Of a stretch of DNA of 64,000 nt, positions 54,340 through 63,409 are shown in pieces (the stretch's first letter is position 1; each line of letters opens with the position of its first letter). The DNA lies in the NCBI RefSeq assembly GCF_000472425.1, contig NZ_AXAI01000011.1, forward strand, positions 234,428-298,427, in the 5' to 3' direction. The notes below the pieces were generated by a model, which was not told the origin of the DNA, made no database searches, and saw only the letters and a list, made by a program, of their open reading frames with translations. This DNA is from Bradyrhizobium sp. Tv2a-2 (GTDB taxonomy: Bacteria; Pseudomonadota; Alphaproteobacteria; Rhizobiales; Xanthobacteraceae). The position numbers and the translations under genes are program-made.

Positions 54340-55584
54340 ATGAGCACGCTGTCCAGAGTGCAGGCGCGGGAAGAAGCCTTGTCAATCCCGCTGGACCGTA
54401 TCGACGTCAGCAACCCCAAGCGGTTCCAGGATGATACGGTTTGGCCGTTCTTCGAGCGGCTGCGCAGGGAGGAACCCGTTCACTACTGCAGTGACAGCAT
54501 GTTTGGCCCGTACTGGTCCGTGACGAAGTACCGGGACATCATGGCCGTCGACACCAATCACAATGTGTTCTCGTCGGAAGCCGGCGGCATCGTCATCTTC
54601 GATCGCAAGGTCGGCGAGCGCTATCCGAACTTCATCGCGATGGATCCGCCGAAGCACGATGAGCAACGCAAGACTGTCAGCCCGATCGTTGCTCCCGCCA
54701 ATCTCGCCAACCTCGAAGGGCTGATCCGCAGCCGTGTTTGCGCGATCCTGGACAGCCTGCCGCGCGGTGAGACATTCAACTGGGTCGAGCAGGTCTCGAT
54801 CGAACTGACAACCCAGATGCTCGCCACGCTGTTCGACTTCCCGTTCGAGGAACGCCGGCTTCTCACCTATTGGTCGGATGTGGCGACCACGTTCCCGCAG
54901 CCGGGTCAGCCGATCGATACATGGGAAAAGCGCGACGCGATCCTGGCCGAGTGTCTCGCCTATTTCACCGGGCTGTGGAACGAGCGGATCAACAAGGCGC
55001 CCGGCTATGACCTGATTTCGATGCTGGCGCACTCGCCCTCGACCCGAAACATGGGGCCGCGCGAATTCCTCGGCAATCTCATTCTTCTCATCGTCGGTGG
55101 CAACGACACGACCCGTAATTCCATCACGGGCGGGCTGTGGTTCATGAGCCAGAATCGAGACCAGTTGCAGAAACTGCGCGGTTGCCCGGCGCTGATTCCC
55201 GGCGCCGTGTCCGAGATCATCCGTTACCAGACGCCGCTCGCCCACATGCGGCGCACCGCATTGCGAGACGCGACGGTCGGAGGAAAGCAGATCAAGGCCG
55301 GCGACAAGGTCATCATGTGGTACATTTCCGGTAATCGCGACAGCGAAGTCATCGAAAGCCCGGACAGCTTCATCATCGACCGAAAAAACCCGCGCCAACA
55401 TCTCTCCTTCGGGTTCGGAATTCATCGCTGCGTGGGCAATCGACTGGCCGAACTGCAGCTTCGTATCCTCTGGGAGGAGATGCTCGAACGCAGGCTCGAC
55501 CTCGAAGTGGTCGGCGATCCCGAGCGTGTGCCGTCGAACTTCGTGCACGGCTATTCGGCGTTGCCGGTCAGGATCGCGGCCTGA
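54340..55584 (+). CDS. Cytochrome P450, CYP153-like
   Basis: A 414-residue P450. The haem loop is FGFGIHRCVG (Cys364) and the I-helix oxygen motif is GGNDTTRN (253-260). The sequence after the Cys (NRLAELQLRILWEE) resembles CYP153 alkane omega-hydroxylases, which also epoxidise terminal alkenes. It follows the ferredoxin and shares its divergent AraC-type regulator. Neighbours (MFS transporter, acyl-CoA dehydrogenase, epoxide hydrolase, GMC remnant) support hydrocarbon or fatty-chain oxidation. Assignment to the exact P450 family needs alignment. Confidence 0.9.
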   Translation: MSTLSRVQAREEALSIPLDRIDVSNPKRFQDDTVWPFFERLRREEPVHYCSDSMFGPYWSVTKYRDIMAVDTNHNVFSSEAGGIVIFDRKVGERYPNFIAMDPPKHDEQRKTVSPIVAPANLANLEGLIRSRVCAILDSLPRGETFNWVEQVSIELTTQMLATLFDFPFEERRLLTYWSDVATTFPQPGQPIDTWEKRDAILAECLAYFTGLWNERINKAPGYDLISMLAHSPSTRNMGPREFLGNLILLIVGGNDTTRNSITGGLWFMSQNRDQLQKLRGCPALIPGAVSEIIRYQTPLAHMRRTALRDATVGGKQIKAGDKVIMWYISGNRDSEVIESPDSFIIDRKNPRQHLSFGFGIHRCVGNRLAELQLRILWEEMLERRLDLEVVGDPERVPSNFVHGYSALPVRIAA

Positions 55585-55649
55585 GTGGTGCTGCGCCAGA
55601 ACGCAAAAACGCGTCGGCGCTCGATGGATAGCACAGGAGGAAGGAACTT

Positions 55650-56930
55650 ATGTCCGTAACGAAGACGCCTCGGAAGGCGTGGACGATCGTCGCGCTGCTG
55701 TTTGGCTTCATGATGATCAATTTTGCCGACAAGGTGATCGTCGGCCTCGCCGGCGTGCCGATCATGACCGATCTGCAGTTGACGCCGAAGCAGTTCGGCC
55801 TGGTGGGCTCGAGCTTCTTTCTCCTGTTCTCGATTTCCGCCGTCGTGATGGGTTTCCTCGTCAACCGCATTCAGTCGAAACTGGCGCTGCTCGCAATGGG
55901 TCTCGTTTGGGCGCTGGTGCAGTTTCCGATGCTCGGAACGATTGGACTCGAGACGCTCATCGCTTGCCGGATTGTCCTGGGCGCAGGCGAGGGGCCGGCC
56001 TATCCCGTCGCGCTCCACGCCACCTACAAGTGGTTTCCGGACGACCGCCGGACCCTTCCGTCCGCCATCATCTCCCAGGGAGCCTCGATCGGCGTGATTA
56101 TCGTCGTTCCGATCTTGACCTGGATCATCACCAAATACAGCTGGCACTATGCTTTCGGCACGCTCGGAGTGGCCGGACTGGTCTGGGTCGTGATCTGGGC
56201 GATCTGGGGTGAGGAGGGCCAAGGCGATGTCGCGGCCAAGGCGGCCAACGTGGATGCCGTCGACCATATTCCCTATGGCACTCTCTTGTTGAACCCGACC
56301 AACCTCGCTTCCTGGTGCAGCTATTTCGGCGCCTATTTTGGTCTCGCGCTTGTGCTCTCCTGGTTTACGCCCTGGCTCATCAAGGGGCTCGGTTTTTCCC
56401 AGGCCGTGGCTGGTGAGTTGACCGCGTTGCCGTTCCTGGTGGGCTTCTTTGTCGTCATCGGCGGGGGCTGGCTGTCGGAATGGATGATGCGGCGGGGCTA
56501 TGGCAGCCGGGTGGCGCGTGGCCTGCTTACCGGCGCGTCCCTCATCATCGGTGGACTCGCGCTGCTGGCGGCGCCCTATGTCGCCAATGCGGGACCGAAG
56601 ATCGTTCTGGTCCTGATCGGCGTTGCGGTGCCATCAATCGTCTACGCGACGTCCCCCGCGATCCTCGGCGAGATAACGCCGGCCAAGCAACGTGGCGCCA
56701 TTCTCGGCATCAACAGTGCGGTGGGCACGTCGGCCGGAATTTTGGCGCCTTATCTCATGGGAAGCGTGATCGAGGGAGCCGCTTCGGTCGCAGAAGGTTA
56801 TAGTCTCGGATTTTCAGTTTGCGGCGTGGTTACGCTTGTCGGTGGAATCATCGGCCTGCTTTTCCTGCGTCCTGAAGCGCAGCGTGCCCGCTTCGCCATT
56901 CTCAAGCCCGTGGTAATCCAGGCAGGATGA
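55650..56930 (+). CDS. MFS transporter
   Basis: A 426-residue major facilitator with 12 predicted helices. The start MSVTKTPRKAWTIVALLFGF follows GGAGGAAGGAAC. Typical MFS features are the cytoplasmic loop after helix 2 (VNRIQSKLA) and RIVLGAGEGPAYPVALHATY in helix 4-5, resembling the anion-cation symporter group that carries organic acids. In this operon it might import the substrate or export an acid product. Four bases separate it from the acyl-CoA dehydrogenase. Confidence 0.85.
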   Translation: MSVTKTPRKAWTIVALLFGFMMINFADKVIVGLAGVPIMTDLQLTPKQFGLVGSSFFLLFSISAVVMGFLVNRIQSKLALLAMGLVWALVQFPMLGTIGLETLIACRIVLGAGEGPAYPVALHATYKWFPDDRRTLPSAIISQGASIGVIIVVPILTWIITKYSWHYAFGTLGVAGLVWVVIWAIWGEEGQGDVAAKAANVDAVDHIPYGTLLLNPTNLASWCSYFGAYFGLALVLSWFTPWLIKGLGFSQAVAGELTALPFLVGFFVVIGGGWLSEWMMRRGYGSRVARGLLTGASLIIGGLALLAAPYVANAGPKIVLVLIGVAVPSIVYATSPAILGEITPAKQRGAILGINSAVGTSAGILAPYLMGSVIEGAASVAEGYSLGFSVCGVVTLVGGIIGLLFLRPEAQRARFAILKPVVIQAG

Positions 56931-56934
56931 GGTC

Positions 56935-58089
56935 ATGATCGCCGATGCCGAAAAGCTGAATCGCCTGCTGCGCGACATTCGCACTTTCGTGAGAGAATTG
57001 GCGATTCCGGAGGAGGACCGGGTCGAGGCTGAGGACAGGGTGCCCGAACACATCATCGCGGCGGGGCGACGGCTGGGTACGTTCGGCTGGAGCATTCCGC
57101 AACAATTCGGCGGCAGTGGTTTGACGACGGAGGAATTGGCACTCGCGTTCATCGAACTGTCCCAATGCTCGGTTGCCTATCGCGCACATCTGGCCACGAA
57201 CGCTGGCATCGGCGCCGAGGGACTGATTCAAGATGGAACAGAGGAGCAGAAGCGCAAGTATCTGCCACGGCTCGCTTCAGGTGAAATTCTGGGCTGCCTG
57301 GCCCTGACCGAGCCTGAAGCCGGCTCGGACGCCAGTGCCTTGCAGACCATTGCCGAGAAAGTCGACGACGATCACTACTGCATCAATGGGCGGAAGTGCT
57401 ACATCACCTTGGCTCCGATCGCAGATCTCTTCACCGTGTTCGCCCGGACAGATCCGAACGATCGGAGCTCATCAGGAATCAGCGCGTTTTTGATCGAGCG
57501 CGGTACGCCGGGTCTCCAGCCCGGCGGTTCGACGCCAAAGATGGGACAGGAGGGCGCACCGATCGGCGAGATCGTCCTCGACAATTGCCGTGTGCCGGCC
57601 AGCTGCATTGTCGGAGGTGCGCCCGGACGAGGCTTCAAGACCGTCATGAAAGCGTTGAACAAGCAGCGCATCAACCTCGCAGCCTTGTGCACGGGACCGG
57701 CTATCCGCTTGCTCGACGAGGCGGTCGCATACGCGCGGCGGCGCCAGCAATTCGGCCGCCCGATCGCCGAGTTTCAACTGGTCCAGGCGATGCTGGCCGA
57801 ATGCAAAGTCGAGATTGAAGCCGCAAGAGCCCTTATTCTCGAGACAGCGCGCAAGCGTGATCGTGGTGAGGATGTCACGATGGACGTGTCTATCTGCAAG
57901 TACTTCGCCACTGAAATGTGCGGGCGGGTCGCCGATCGTGTGGTGCAGATCTTCGGGGCGCAAGGCTACGTGAAGGGCACGGGTATCGAGCGCTTCTATC
58001 GCGATGTCCGGGCGTTTCGAATCTATGAAGGAACAAGCCAGATTCACCTGCTCAACATTGCCAAGCGCATGCTTCCTGCCGCTCCGTGA
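56935..58089 (+). CDS. Acyl-CoA dehydrogenase
   Basis: A 384-residue FAD enzyme of beta-oxidation. It has the FAD/substrate motif LALTEPEAGSDASALQ and the C-terminal signature FYRDVRAFRIYEGTSQIHLL, whose Glu is the catalytic base. Compared with the ACAD-fold protein at 25932 it is a complete, normal family member. It would continue breakdown of chains oxidised by the P450. The gene starts four bases after the MFS stop. Confidence 0.93.
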   Translation: MIADAEKLNRLLRDIRTFVRELAIPEEDRVEAEDRVPEHIIAAGRRLGTFGWSIPQQFGGSGLTTEELALAFIELSQCSVAYRAHLATNAGIGAEGLIQDGTEEQKRKYLPRLASGEILGCLALTEPEAGSDASALQTIAEKVDDDHYCINGRKCYITLAPIADLFTVFARTDPNDRSSSGISAFLIERGTPGLQPGGSTPKMGQEGAPIGEIVLDNCRVPASCIVGGAPGRGFKTVMKALNKQRINLAALCTGPAIRLLDEAVAYARRRQQFGRPIAEFQLVQAMLAECKVEIEAARALILETARKRDRGEDVTMDVSICKYFATEMCGRVADRVVQIFGAQGYVKGTGIERFYRDVRAFRIYEGTSQIHLLNIAKRMLPAAP

Positions 58090-58163
58090 GCGAACTCTGA
58101 GCCATCGAGGCGCGGCGCGAGCCGTCTCGCCGCTCCCAGCAAGCCGATTGACCCTCGATCCCC

Positions 58164-59417
58164 TCATTCGACGGTTGGTGACGCTTCCTGCAATTGAGCC
58201 GCCGCCAGCGTGGGCTTTGCCGGGGGACTCGCCTGTTTGACCTGTCGGGCCGCGCGTTCCGTGAGGATCAGTCCGAGGACGGATGACACGATGACGAGGA
58301 CGACGGTGGCGTTCAGCATCGGTTGGTCGATCAGGCGCTGACCCGCCGGATTCTTTGTCGCATATGCAACCAGAGCAACTGCGAGCGTAGCTGCGACTTG
58401 CGGCACAGTCAGAGCGAACATCAGATTCCGTTCCGCAGCACTATAGCCGAACATGCGTGCTGCAGCCGATGCGGCCAGCCACTTGCCGCCGAACAGGGCG
58501 GCAAGGACGCCAAATAGGAGCATGGGTTGGTTGCTCAACGTCGCGAAGAAGACCCTGAAGTCGACCAGGAAGCCGGCGGTGATGAAGAAAACGGGAATGA
58601 ACAGGGCCTGGCTCATCACGTCGAGCGAATCGTCGCCCTTGATTTCGCCGAACGCGCGCTTCAGGCACACGCCCGCAAGAAATGCGCCGATGATGCCTTC
58701 CATGCCGATCCATTCCGCGACCTGGGCGGCCACAGCCATCACGACAAGCATGATCAGCGCACTCGACGTTCTGCTTGTCCCAAAGATGGCGAGCAGACGC
58801 TCGACGAGCCAACTCAATCCGATGAGAACACCGGGCACATAGACTATGAGCCAGGCGATCAAGATCAACACGCCGGCGGGATCGAAGCCCCGGACATGAA
58901 TAGGCACGCAAAGCGCCAGCACAAGGATCGACAGCATGTCGGTGAGGAGCGTCGCTCCTACCGTTACGACGGTTACCTCGCGCTCGACGAGCCGTTGCTG
59001 CTTGACGATGGGCAGCCCCAGCAGGGTGTGGGACGCAAGGATGGCGCCGATCACCGCGCACGCATTGGCTGAATAGCCCAGCATTGCGGCGATTCCGATC
59101 GCCAGAGCAAACGGACAAGCGAAGGTGAGAAGGCCGAAGGTTGCCGCCTTGTTTCGTGCGGCGTTGAACTTCGCGATATTCACCTCGAAGCCGGCGAAGA
59201 ACATCAGCAGGAGCTTGCCGAGCTCTGCGAAGAAGCTGACGACCTTGCCGTCGGGATTGAGGACGGACAGGACGTTCGGGCCAAGGATGATGCCGGCCAG
59301 GATGTAGCCGACCGGGCGCGGAAGCCGTAGGCGCTCCATCAGGCTCGGAAATACCAGCGTGAGCATCAATGTCAGCGCAAAGGACGTCAGAATCGGCAGG
59401 TGCGAAAAAAACTCCAA
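58164..59417 (-). CDS. Cation/proton antiporter (CPA2/Kef type)
   Basis: A 417-residue membrane antiporter with about 12 helices, exchanging Na+ or K+ for protons. Family stretches are RLPRPVGYILAGIILGPNVL, FFAELGKLLLMFFAGFEVNI and GAILASHTLLGLPIVKQQ. There is no C-terminal TrkA-N domain. I chose the TTG at 59417 since GGAGAG precedes it, giving LEFFSHLPILTSFALTL at the N-terminus; no ATG fits. It is convergent with the acyl-CoA dehydrogenase and may be unrelated to it. Confidence 0.8.
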   Translation of the reverse strand: MEFFSHLPILTSFALTLMLTLVFPSLMERLRLPRPVGYILAGIILGPNVLSVLNPDGKVVSFFAELGKLLLMFFAGFEVNIAKFNAARNKAATFGLLTFACPFALAIGIAAMLGYSANACAVIGAILASHTLLGLPIVKQQRLVEREVTVVTVGATLLTDMLSILVLALCVPIHVRGFDPAGVLILIAWLIVYVPGVLIGLSWLVERLLAIFGTSRTSSALIMLVVMAVAAQVAEWIGMEGIIGAFLAGVCLKRAFGEIKGDDSLDVMSQALFIPVFFITAGFLVDFRVFFATLSNQPMLLFGVLAALFGGKWLAASAAARMFGYSAAERNLMFALTVPQVAATLAVALVAYATKNPAGQRLIDQPMLNATVVLVIVSSVLGLILTERAARQVKQASPPAKPTLAAAQLQEASPTVE

Positions 59418-59659
59418 GCGCGCTCTCCCTTCATGACGTGAATCGAACAGCGCAGAAAGAGACAATCTAGGGTAAATCTCGGACGGGTGGAACTGCTCGA
59501 GGCTGGAAAAAGAGCCGCGCATTCCATCGCAGCGACGGCGCCAAGCGCGAGCTTCACGCTTCCTGTCGAACGCGCCGTTATCGGCCGGCACGCAGATTCT
59601 GCTAGCACGCAAACGTCGGGCGCGAGCACGCAAATCAAAGCAAGTGACGGTGCCCGGTC

Positions 59660-59860
59660 TACTTGAGCATCCCGGAATGTCGACTACGTGATTGTCGGCG
59701 CGGGGTCGGAGGGCTGCGCGCTCGCGGCGCGGCTGACCGAGGACCCCAAGGTTACGGTCTGCCTGTTGAAGGCGGGCGGGGCGGACAGCAGCATTCTGAT
59801 CCATGCGCCTGCCGGTGTGGTGGCGATGGTGCCGGCTGCGCTGCATTACGCATCCAACGG
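59660..59860 (+). pseudogene. GMC oxidoreductase, N-terminal remnant
   Basis: The frame reads NVDYVIVGAGSEGCALAARL, then EDPKVTVCLLKAGGADSS and HAPAGVVAMVPAAL. This is the FAD-binding N-terminus of glucose-methanol-choline oxidoreductases (choline or alcohol dehydrogenase type). The usual LLEAGG carries Lys instead of Glu, and after about 60 residues the similarity stops and the frame soon ends, so the rest of the roughly 540-residue gene is missing. The surrounding 59418-60038 holds no other gene. Confidence 0.7.
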
Positions 59861-60038
59861 CAGGATCAGCTTGAGGAGAGGGCCACGCGGCATCTAACGG
59901 ATGCTAACATCGCCTAACGGGCAATTTTGACCAGTTCCCGGTAGTTGTGATTGCGTGCGGGTGCTTGAGCCCGACGCTCTCAAGAGTTTGCCTATATCAC
60001 GATAGCCAGAATCCAGCGTTCGACGATGGAGGTTCATC

Positions 60039-61379
60039 ATGCGGAAAAGTGCAAACTTTGAAATCATAAGCCAGGACCGTCGTCAGCTTTTGATCCGCGC
60101 TGCAACGGGGATGGTCGCGGCGGGTATGGCCAGCCTTTTCCCTGTGTCCGCGATAATGGCTGCCACGGGCGAGGCCGTCCGCCCGTTCCGCATCCATATT
60201 CCGGAGAAGGACCTCGTCGATCTCCGTCACCGCCTGGCGGCGACCCGATGGCCCGAGAAGGAGACCGTTGACGACACCACCCAGGGTGTGCCGCTGGCCA
60301 CCATGCGCGAATTGGTGCGCCACTGGCAGACCGACTACGACTGGCGCAAGGTCGAGGCGCGCCTCAACGCCTTGCCGCAGTTCATCACCGAGATCGACGG
60401 GCTCGACATTCATTTCATTCATGTTCGCTCCAAGCACGACAATGCACTGCCGATGATCGTTACGCATGGCTGGCCCGGCTCGGTGATCGAGCAGCTCAAG
60501 ATCGTCGACCCCCTGAGCAATCCCACCGCACATGGCGCCAGCGCATCGGATGCATTCCATCTGGTGATCCCCTCGTTGCCCGGCTATGGCTTCTCGGGCA
60601 AGCCGACCACGACGGGCTGGGACCCCGCGCGGATTGCGCGGGCCTGGGCCGTCCTGATGAAGCGCCTCGGCTACAAGCAATATGTGGCGCAAGGAGGCGA
60701 TTGGGGATCACCCGTCTCGAACGAGATGGGCAAGCTCGGCGCTCCTGAACTCCTGGGGATTCACGTCAACCTGCCCGGCACCGTTCCGCCCGCGATCTTC
60801 AAGCTGATTGCGGCCGGCGATCCGCCGCCGTCCGACCTGTCCGCCGACGAACGGCGCGCGTTCGATCAGATCAAGCTCGCATTCACCAAGCGGCGCGCCT
60901 ATGCCCTCGAGATGGGGACCCGTCCGCAAACGCTCTATGGATTGGCGGATTCTCCCGTAGCCTTGGCATCGTGGATGATCGACCACGGCGACGGCTATGA
61001 CCAGCCGGCAGCGTCGATCACCTCGGCCGTGCTCGGTCGCACCGTGAACGGGCATTCGGCGGGCGACCTGACGCGCGACGACGTGCTCGACGACATTACG
61101 CTCTATTGGCTGACCAACACGGGCGTGTCCTCAGGGCGCATTTACTGGGAAAACAAAATCAATCTCTACGTCGCCGCCAACGTCCCGATCGCCAGCGCCA
61201 TCACCGTGTTTCCCGGCGAGAACTACCAGGCACCGCGAAGCTGGGCGGAGAAGGCCTATCCCAAGCTGATCTATTTCAGCGAGGTGGACAGAGGCGGCCA
61301 CTTCGCGGCGTGGGAGCAGCCTGCGCTGTTCAGCGCGGAAGTTCGCGCCGCGTTCAAATCGCTGCGTCAAGCCAGCTGA
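60039..61379 (+). CDS. Exported epoxide hydrolase
   Basis: A 446-residue alpha/beta hydrolase of the epoxide hydrolase family with an N-terminal EHN domain (FRIHIPEKDLVDLRHRLAAT RWP-type). The oxyanion motif is HGWPGS, the nucleophile Asp is in GGDWGSP and the His is in GGHFAAWEQP. Residues 1-40 contain DRRQLL followed by a hydrophobic stretch, suggesting Tat export. GGAGG precedes the ATG. Its place beside the P450 island suggests it hydrolyses epoxides made by the P450, although it has its own promoter. Confidence 0.9.
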   Translation: MRKSANFEIISQDRRQLLIRAATGMVAAGMASLFPVSAIMAATGEAVRPFRIHIPEKDLVDLRHRLAATRWPEKETVDDTTQGVPLATMRELVRHWQTDYDWRKVEARLNALPQFITEIDGLDIHFIHVRSKHDNALPMIVTHGWPGSVIEQLKIVDPLSNPTAHGASASDAFHLVIPSLPGYGFSGKPTTTGWDPARIARAWAVLMKRLGYKQYVAQGGDWGSPVSNEMGKLGAPELLGIHVNLPGTVPPAIFKLIAAGDPPPSDLSADERRAFDQIKLAFTKRRAYALEMGTRPQTLYGLADSPVALASWMIDHGDGYDQPAASITSAVLGRTVNGHSAGDLTRDDVLDDITLYWLTNTGVSSGRIYWENKINLYVAANVPIASAITVFPGENYQAPRSWAEKAYPKLIYFSEVDRGGHFAAWEQPALFSAEVRAAFKSLRQAS

Positions 61380-61508
61380 GGCCTGCCAGCGTGCGCGGCC
61401 CTCTCGCGGCACTTTGTTTAACGATCTGGGCTTGCAATGTGTGTCACGCGTGAAGACCGTCGCTAAAGCTTGATACCTGCTCTCGCACGATCAGGGCCTG
61501 GCGCCGTG

Positions 61509-61979
61509 ATGAGAATCGGAGTGATCTCGGATACCCACGGACTGTTGCGCCCGGAGGCCGAGCGACGGCTTGCCGGTGTGGCGCATATCATCCATGCCGG
61601 TGACATCGGCCGCCCTGAGATCGTTGACAGGCTCCGCCTGATTGCGCCGGTCATCGCAATCAGGGGCAACGTCGACAACGCAACCTGGGCGAACATTTAT
61701 CCCGACACAGACACTGTACGGCTTGGCGACCAGACCATCCACATCGTTCACGACATCCACGACCTGCAACTCGATCCGGTGTCGCTCGGGATCGGCGTGG
61801 TTATTTCCGGCCATTCACATCGGCCGCTGATCGAGACCATCGATGGGGTGCTTTATCTCAATCCCGGAAGTGCCGGGCCACGCCGCTTCAGCCTGCCCGT
61901 CACGCTCGCGACGCTGGACCTGAGTGCAGATGGCCTCAGGCCATTGCTTCATCATCTTGTTGGGGGCACATCATCGTAG
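61509..61979 (+). CDS. Metallophosphoesterase, YfcE/MJ0936 type
   Basis: A 156-residue phosphodiesterase with the five metal-binding blocks of the family: ISDTHG, HAGDIG, RGNVDN, VHDIH and GHSHRP. E. coli YfcE hydrolyses phosphodiesters in vitro; the true substrate is unclear. The third-block RGNVDN has the normal Asn. Start ATG 61509 comes just after a GTG; either is possible. It appears to be monocistronic. Confidence 0.9.
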   Translation: MRIGVISDTHGLLRPEAERRLAGVAHIIHAGDIGRPEIVDRLRLIAPVIAIRGNVDNATWANIYPDTDTVRLGDQTIHIVHDIHDLQLDPVSLGIGVVISGHSHRPLIETIDGVLYLNPGSAGPRRFSLPVTLATLDLSADGLRPLLHHLVGGTSS

Positions 61980-62128
61980 TCATGCGGCCGACGGCGAGAC
62001 GCGGGCGGACCCGAAGTCCGCGACCTCATTGCCTTTGCCGACCGCACCTTTGCAGGCTCCCGCGGGCGAAGGCCCCGGCGCACAAAAAGTTGCGCGCAGA
62101 GCCCCATGCGGAACCGGTCGTGTCGCGC

Positions 62129-62377
62129 TTATTCTGCTTCCTCAGATCCATTGTTCGACTGCTTGTGCCCCTCCGGACCGCGGCTGAAAACGCCGTAATC
62201 ACTCGACTTCACGCCTGCACCGCCGTCGACGACAGCCACAGAAAGCCCGAGCTTCAGCAGCTCCCGGATCGCGGCCGCGCGGGTCGGCATCCGGTGCTTG
62301 AAGCGAAAATCGTCGAGGGCAGCGAGTTCTTCAGGCGACAGCATCACCTGCAAGCGCTCACCACGCGCGTCGCGCAT
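62129..62377 (-). CDS. Ribbon-helix-helix DNA-binding protein
   Basis: An 82-residue protein with an N-terminal ribbon-helix-helix: strand GERLQVMLSPEELAALDDFR, then RAAAIRELLKLGLSVAV, followed by an acidic unstructured tail (SNNGSEEAE). RHH proteins act as dimeric repressors or antitoxins. GGAGG lies at good spacing before the ATG at 62377, and a palindrome TTGAGTAA-C-TTACTCAA overlaps the region just upstream, suggesting autorepression. No toxin gene is adjacent in the same direction. Confidence 0.8.
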   Translation of the reverse strand: MRDARGERLQVMLSPEELAALDDFRFKHRMPTRAAAIRELLKLGLSVAVVDGGAGVKSSDYGVFSRGPEGHKQSNNGSEEAE

Positions 62378-62389
62378 CGCATCCTCCCA

Positions 62390-62406
62390 TTGAGTAACTT
62401 ACTCAA
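62390..62406. promoter_or_regulatory. Palindrome at the RHH gene leader
   Basis: TTGAGTAA-C-TTACTCAA is a perfect inverted repeat with a one-base centre, ending one base before the RHH ribosome binding site. A further half-site TGAGTAA is at 62463-62469 near the start of the rightward small genes. It is a good candidate operator for the RHH protein. Confidence 0.55.
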
Positions 62407-62548
62407 CTGGCCAATTCGGCGTAGGTTCCAAGTTTTTTGCCGATGTCGGCAAGAACGCAAAATGAGTAAAATAATATAATAATTTCAATGGTTTACGCGA
62501 TTGATTGGATGAAGTAGTCTAGTCGTCATGGGGCGCAGGAGTTGCGCC

Positions 62549-62686
62549 ATGACCGATAAGACGGACAAGATCGAGACGCCTCGGAGAACCATGCAGCCCT
62601 CGCTGCCAAAGCGGCCGAGCTACGAGAAGATGGTCGAGGACATCGACAAGTGGACGAACAGTTCCGGCCTGCAACGGCCGAAGTGA
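62549..62686 (+). CDS. Small hypothetical protein (45 residues)
   Basis: A 45-residue frame, MTDKTDKIETPRRTMQPSLP, then KRPSYEKMVEDIDKWTNSSG. AGGAG precedes the ATG. It starts the small rightward operon with the next gene, six bases later, in a region with AT-rich upstream DNA and a TGAGTAA half-site. Function unknown; likely flexible and charged. Confidence 0.6.
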   Translation: MTDKTDKIETPRRTMQPSLPKRPSYEKMVEDIDKWTNSSGLQRPK

Positions 62687-62692
62687 GGGGCG

Positions 62693-62929
62693 GTGAGTGC
62701 GATGGTTGTCTACCGCTTGCTGCAGAATGTGCCGCTGGGCCCCGAGGAGATCGGACGCCTGGCGGCAGCCTATGAGCAGGTGCTCAGCGCGCTCGGGTTG
62801 AAGCAGCGCAGCGATCCGATTACCGAGCTCGTCGCAAGGAAGATCATCGAGATCGCGCAGACCGGCGTGCGCGATGCCCATGAACTTGCGGCCATGGCAA
62901 TCAAGGAACTCGGCCCTGCCTCAGGCTAA
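62693..62929 (+). CDS. Small hypothetical protein (78 residues)
   Basis: A 78-residue helical protein beginning MSAMVVYRLLQNVPLGPEEI, then GRLAAAYEQVLSALGLKQR and IIEIAQTGVRDAHELAAMAI. The GTG at 62693 follows GAGGGGCG; an ATG at 62702 is the alternative. Similar short proteins are common in Bradyrhizobium. It is the second gene after the 45-residue frame. Function unknown. Confidence 0.6.
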   Translation: MSAMVVYRLLQNVPLGPEEIGRLAAAYEQVLSALGLKQRSDPITELVARKIIEIAQTGVRDAHELAAMAIKELGPASG

Positions 62930-62930
62930 A

Positions 62931-63026
62931 GCGCGATGGATTAGGTCGAATCGTCATCGCGCCTCGGCTTTTTGATCGAGCATGATCTTCTCGGAAAACC
63001 GCTGCACACTTTTTCGGATCATGCTC
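62931..63026 (+). repeat. Bradyrhizobium-type two-hairpin intergenic element
   Basis: The first hairpin pairs GCGCGATG (62931-62938) with CATCGCGC (62955-62962). The second pairs GAGCATGATC (62978-62987) with GATCATGCTC (63017-63026). The element is related in inverted orientation to the partial copy at 7345-7412. Such elements are widely repeated in Bradyrhizobium and relatives. Confidence 0.7.
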
Positions 63027-63038
63027 TGAAGCGCGGCG

Positions 63039-63302
63039 TTACGCCTCGGTCAGCTCGACGCGTTCGAAATGCTTTTTCTCGGCATCGAAAATCTGCACCT
63101 GAAGCGCAGGGAAGCGCCGCTTCAGGCTTTCGGCGCGGTGACGTGCCGCATCGTGGGTCTTGAACTCGCCCTTCATCTGGCGGTCGACCACCAGCGCATA
63201 GCCGCTGGTCAATGTCTCCGGTGCCGCGCGCGTGGTGCGGCGCGGGGCGGGTGCTGCAGCCAGTTGCTGCTTGCGAGCTCTCATCGTGGGCTTTCGTTGC
63301 AT
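63039..63302 (-). CDS. Small basic hypothetical protein
   Basis: An 87-residue protein with a basic N-terminal tail (MQRKPTMRARKQQLAAAPAP) and a structured C-terminal half, YALVVDRQMKGEFKTHDAAR and LKRRFPALQVQIFDAEKKHF. The second half resembles a short alpha-beta fold of the kind seen in orphan Bradyrhizobium proteins. Function unknown. Confidence 0.6.
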   Translation of the reverse strand: MQRKPTMRARKQQLAAAPAPRRTTRAAPETLTSGYALVVDRQMKGEFKTHDAARHRAESLKRRFPALQVQIFDAEKKHFERVELTEA

Positions 63303-63409
63303 GTGCGATCCTCGTGGTGCGAGGCTTGGGATGGAGGCCTGGATCGGATCGCTCCCGCTTGCGAGGCGCTACTCGCCTCGCAACAGCTTTGTTGCCGTCG
63401 TCCCCGCCG

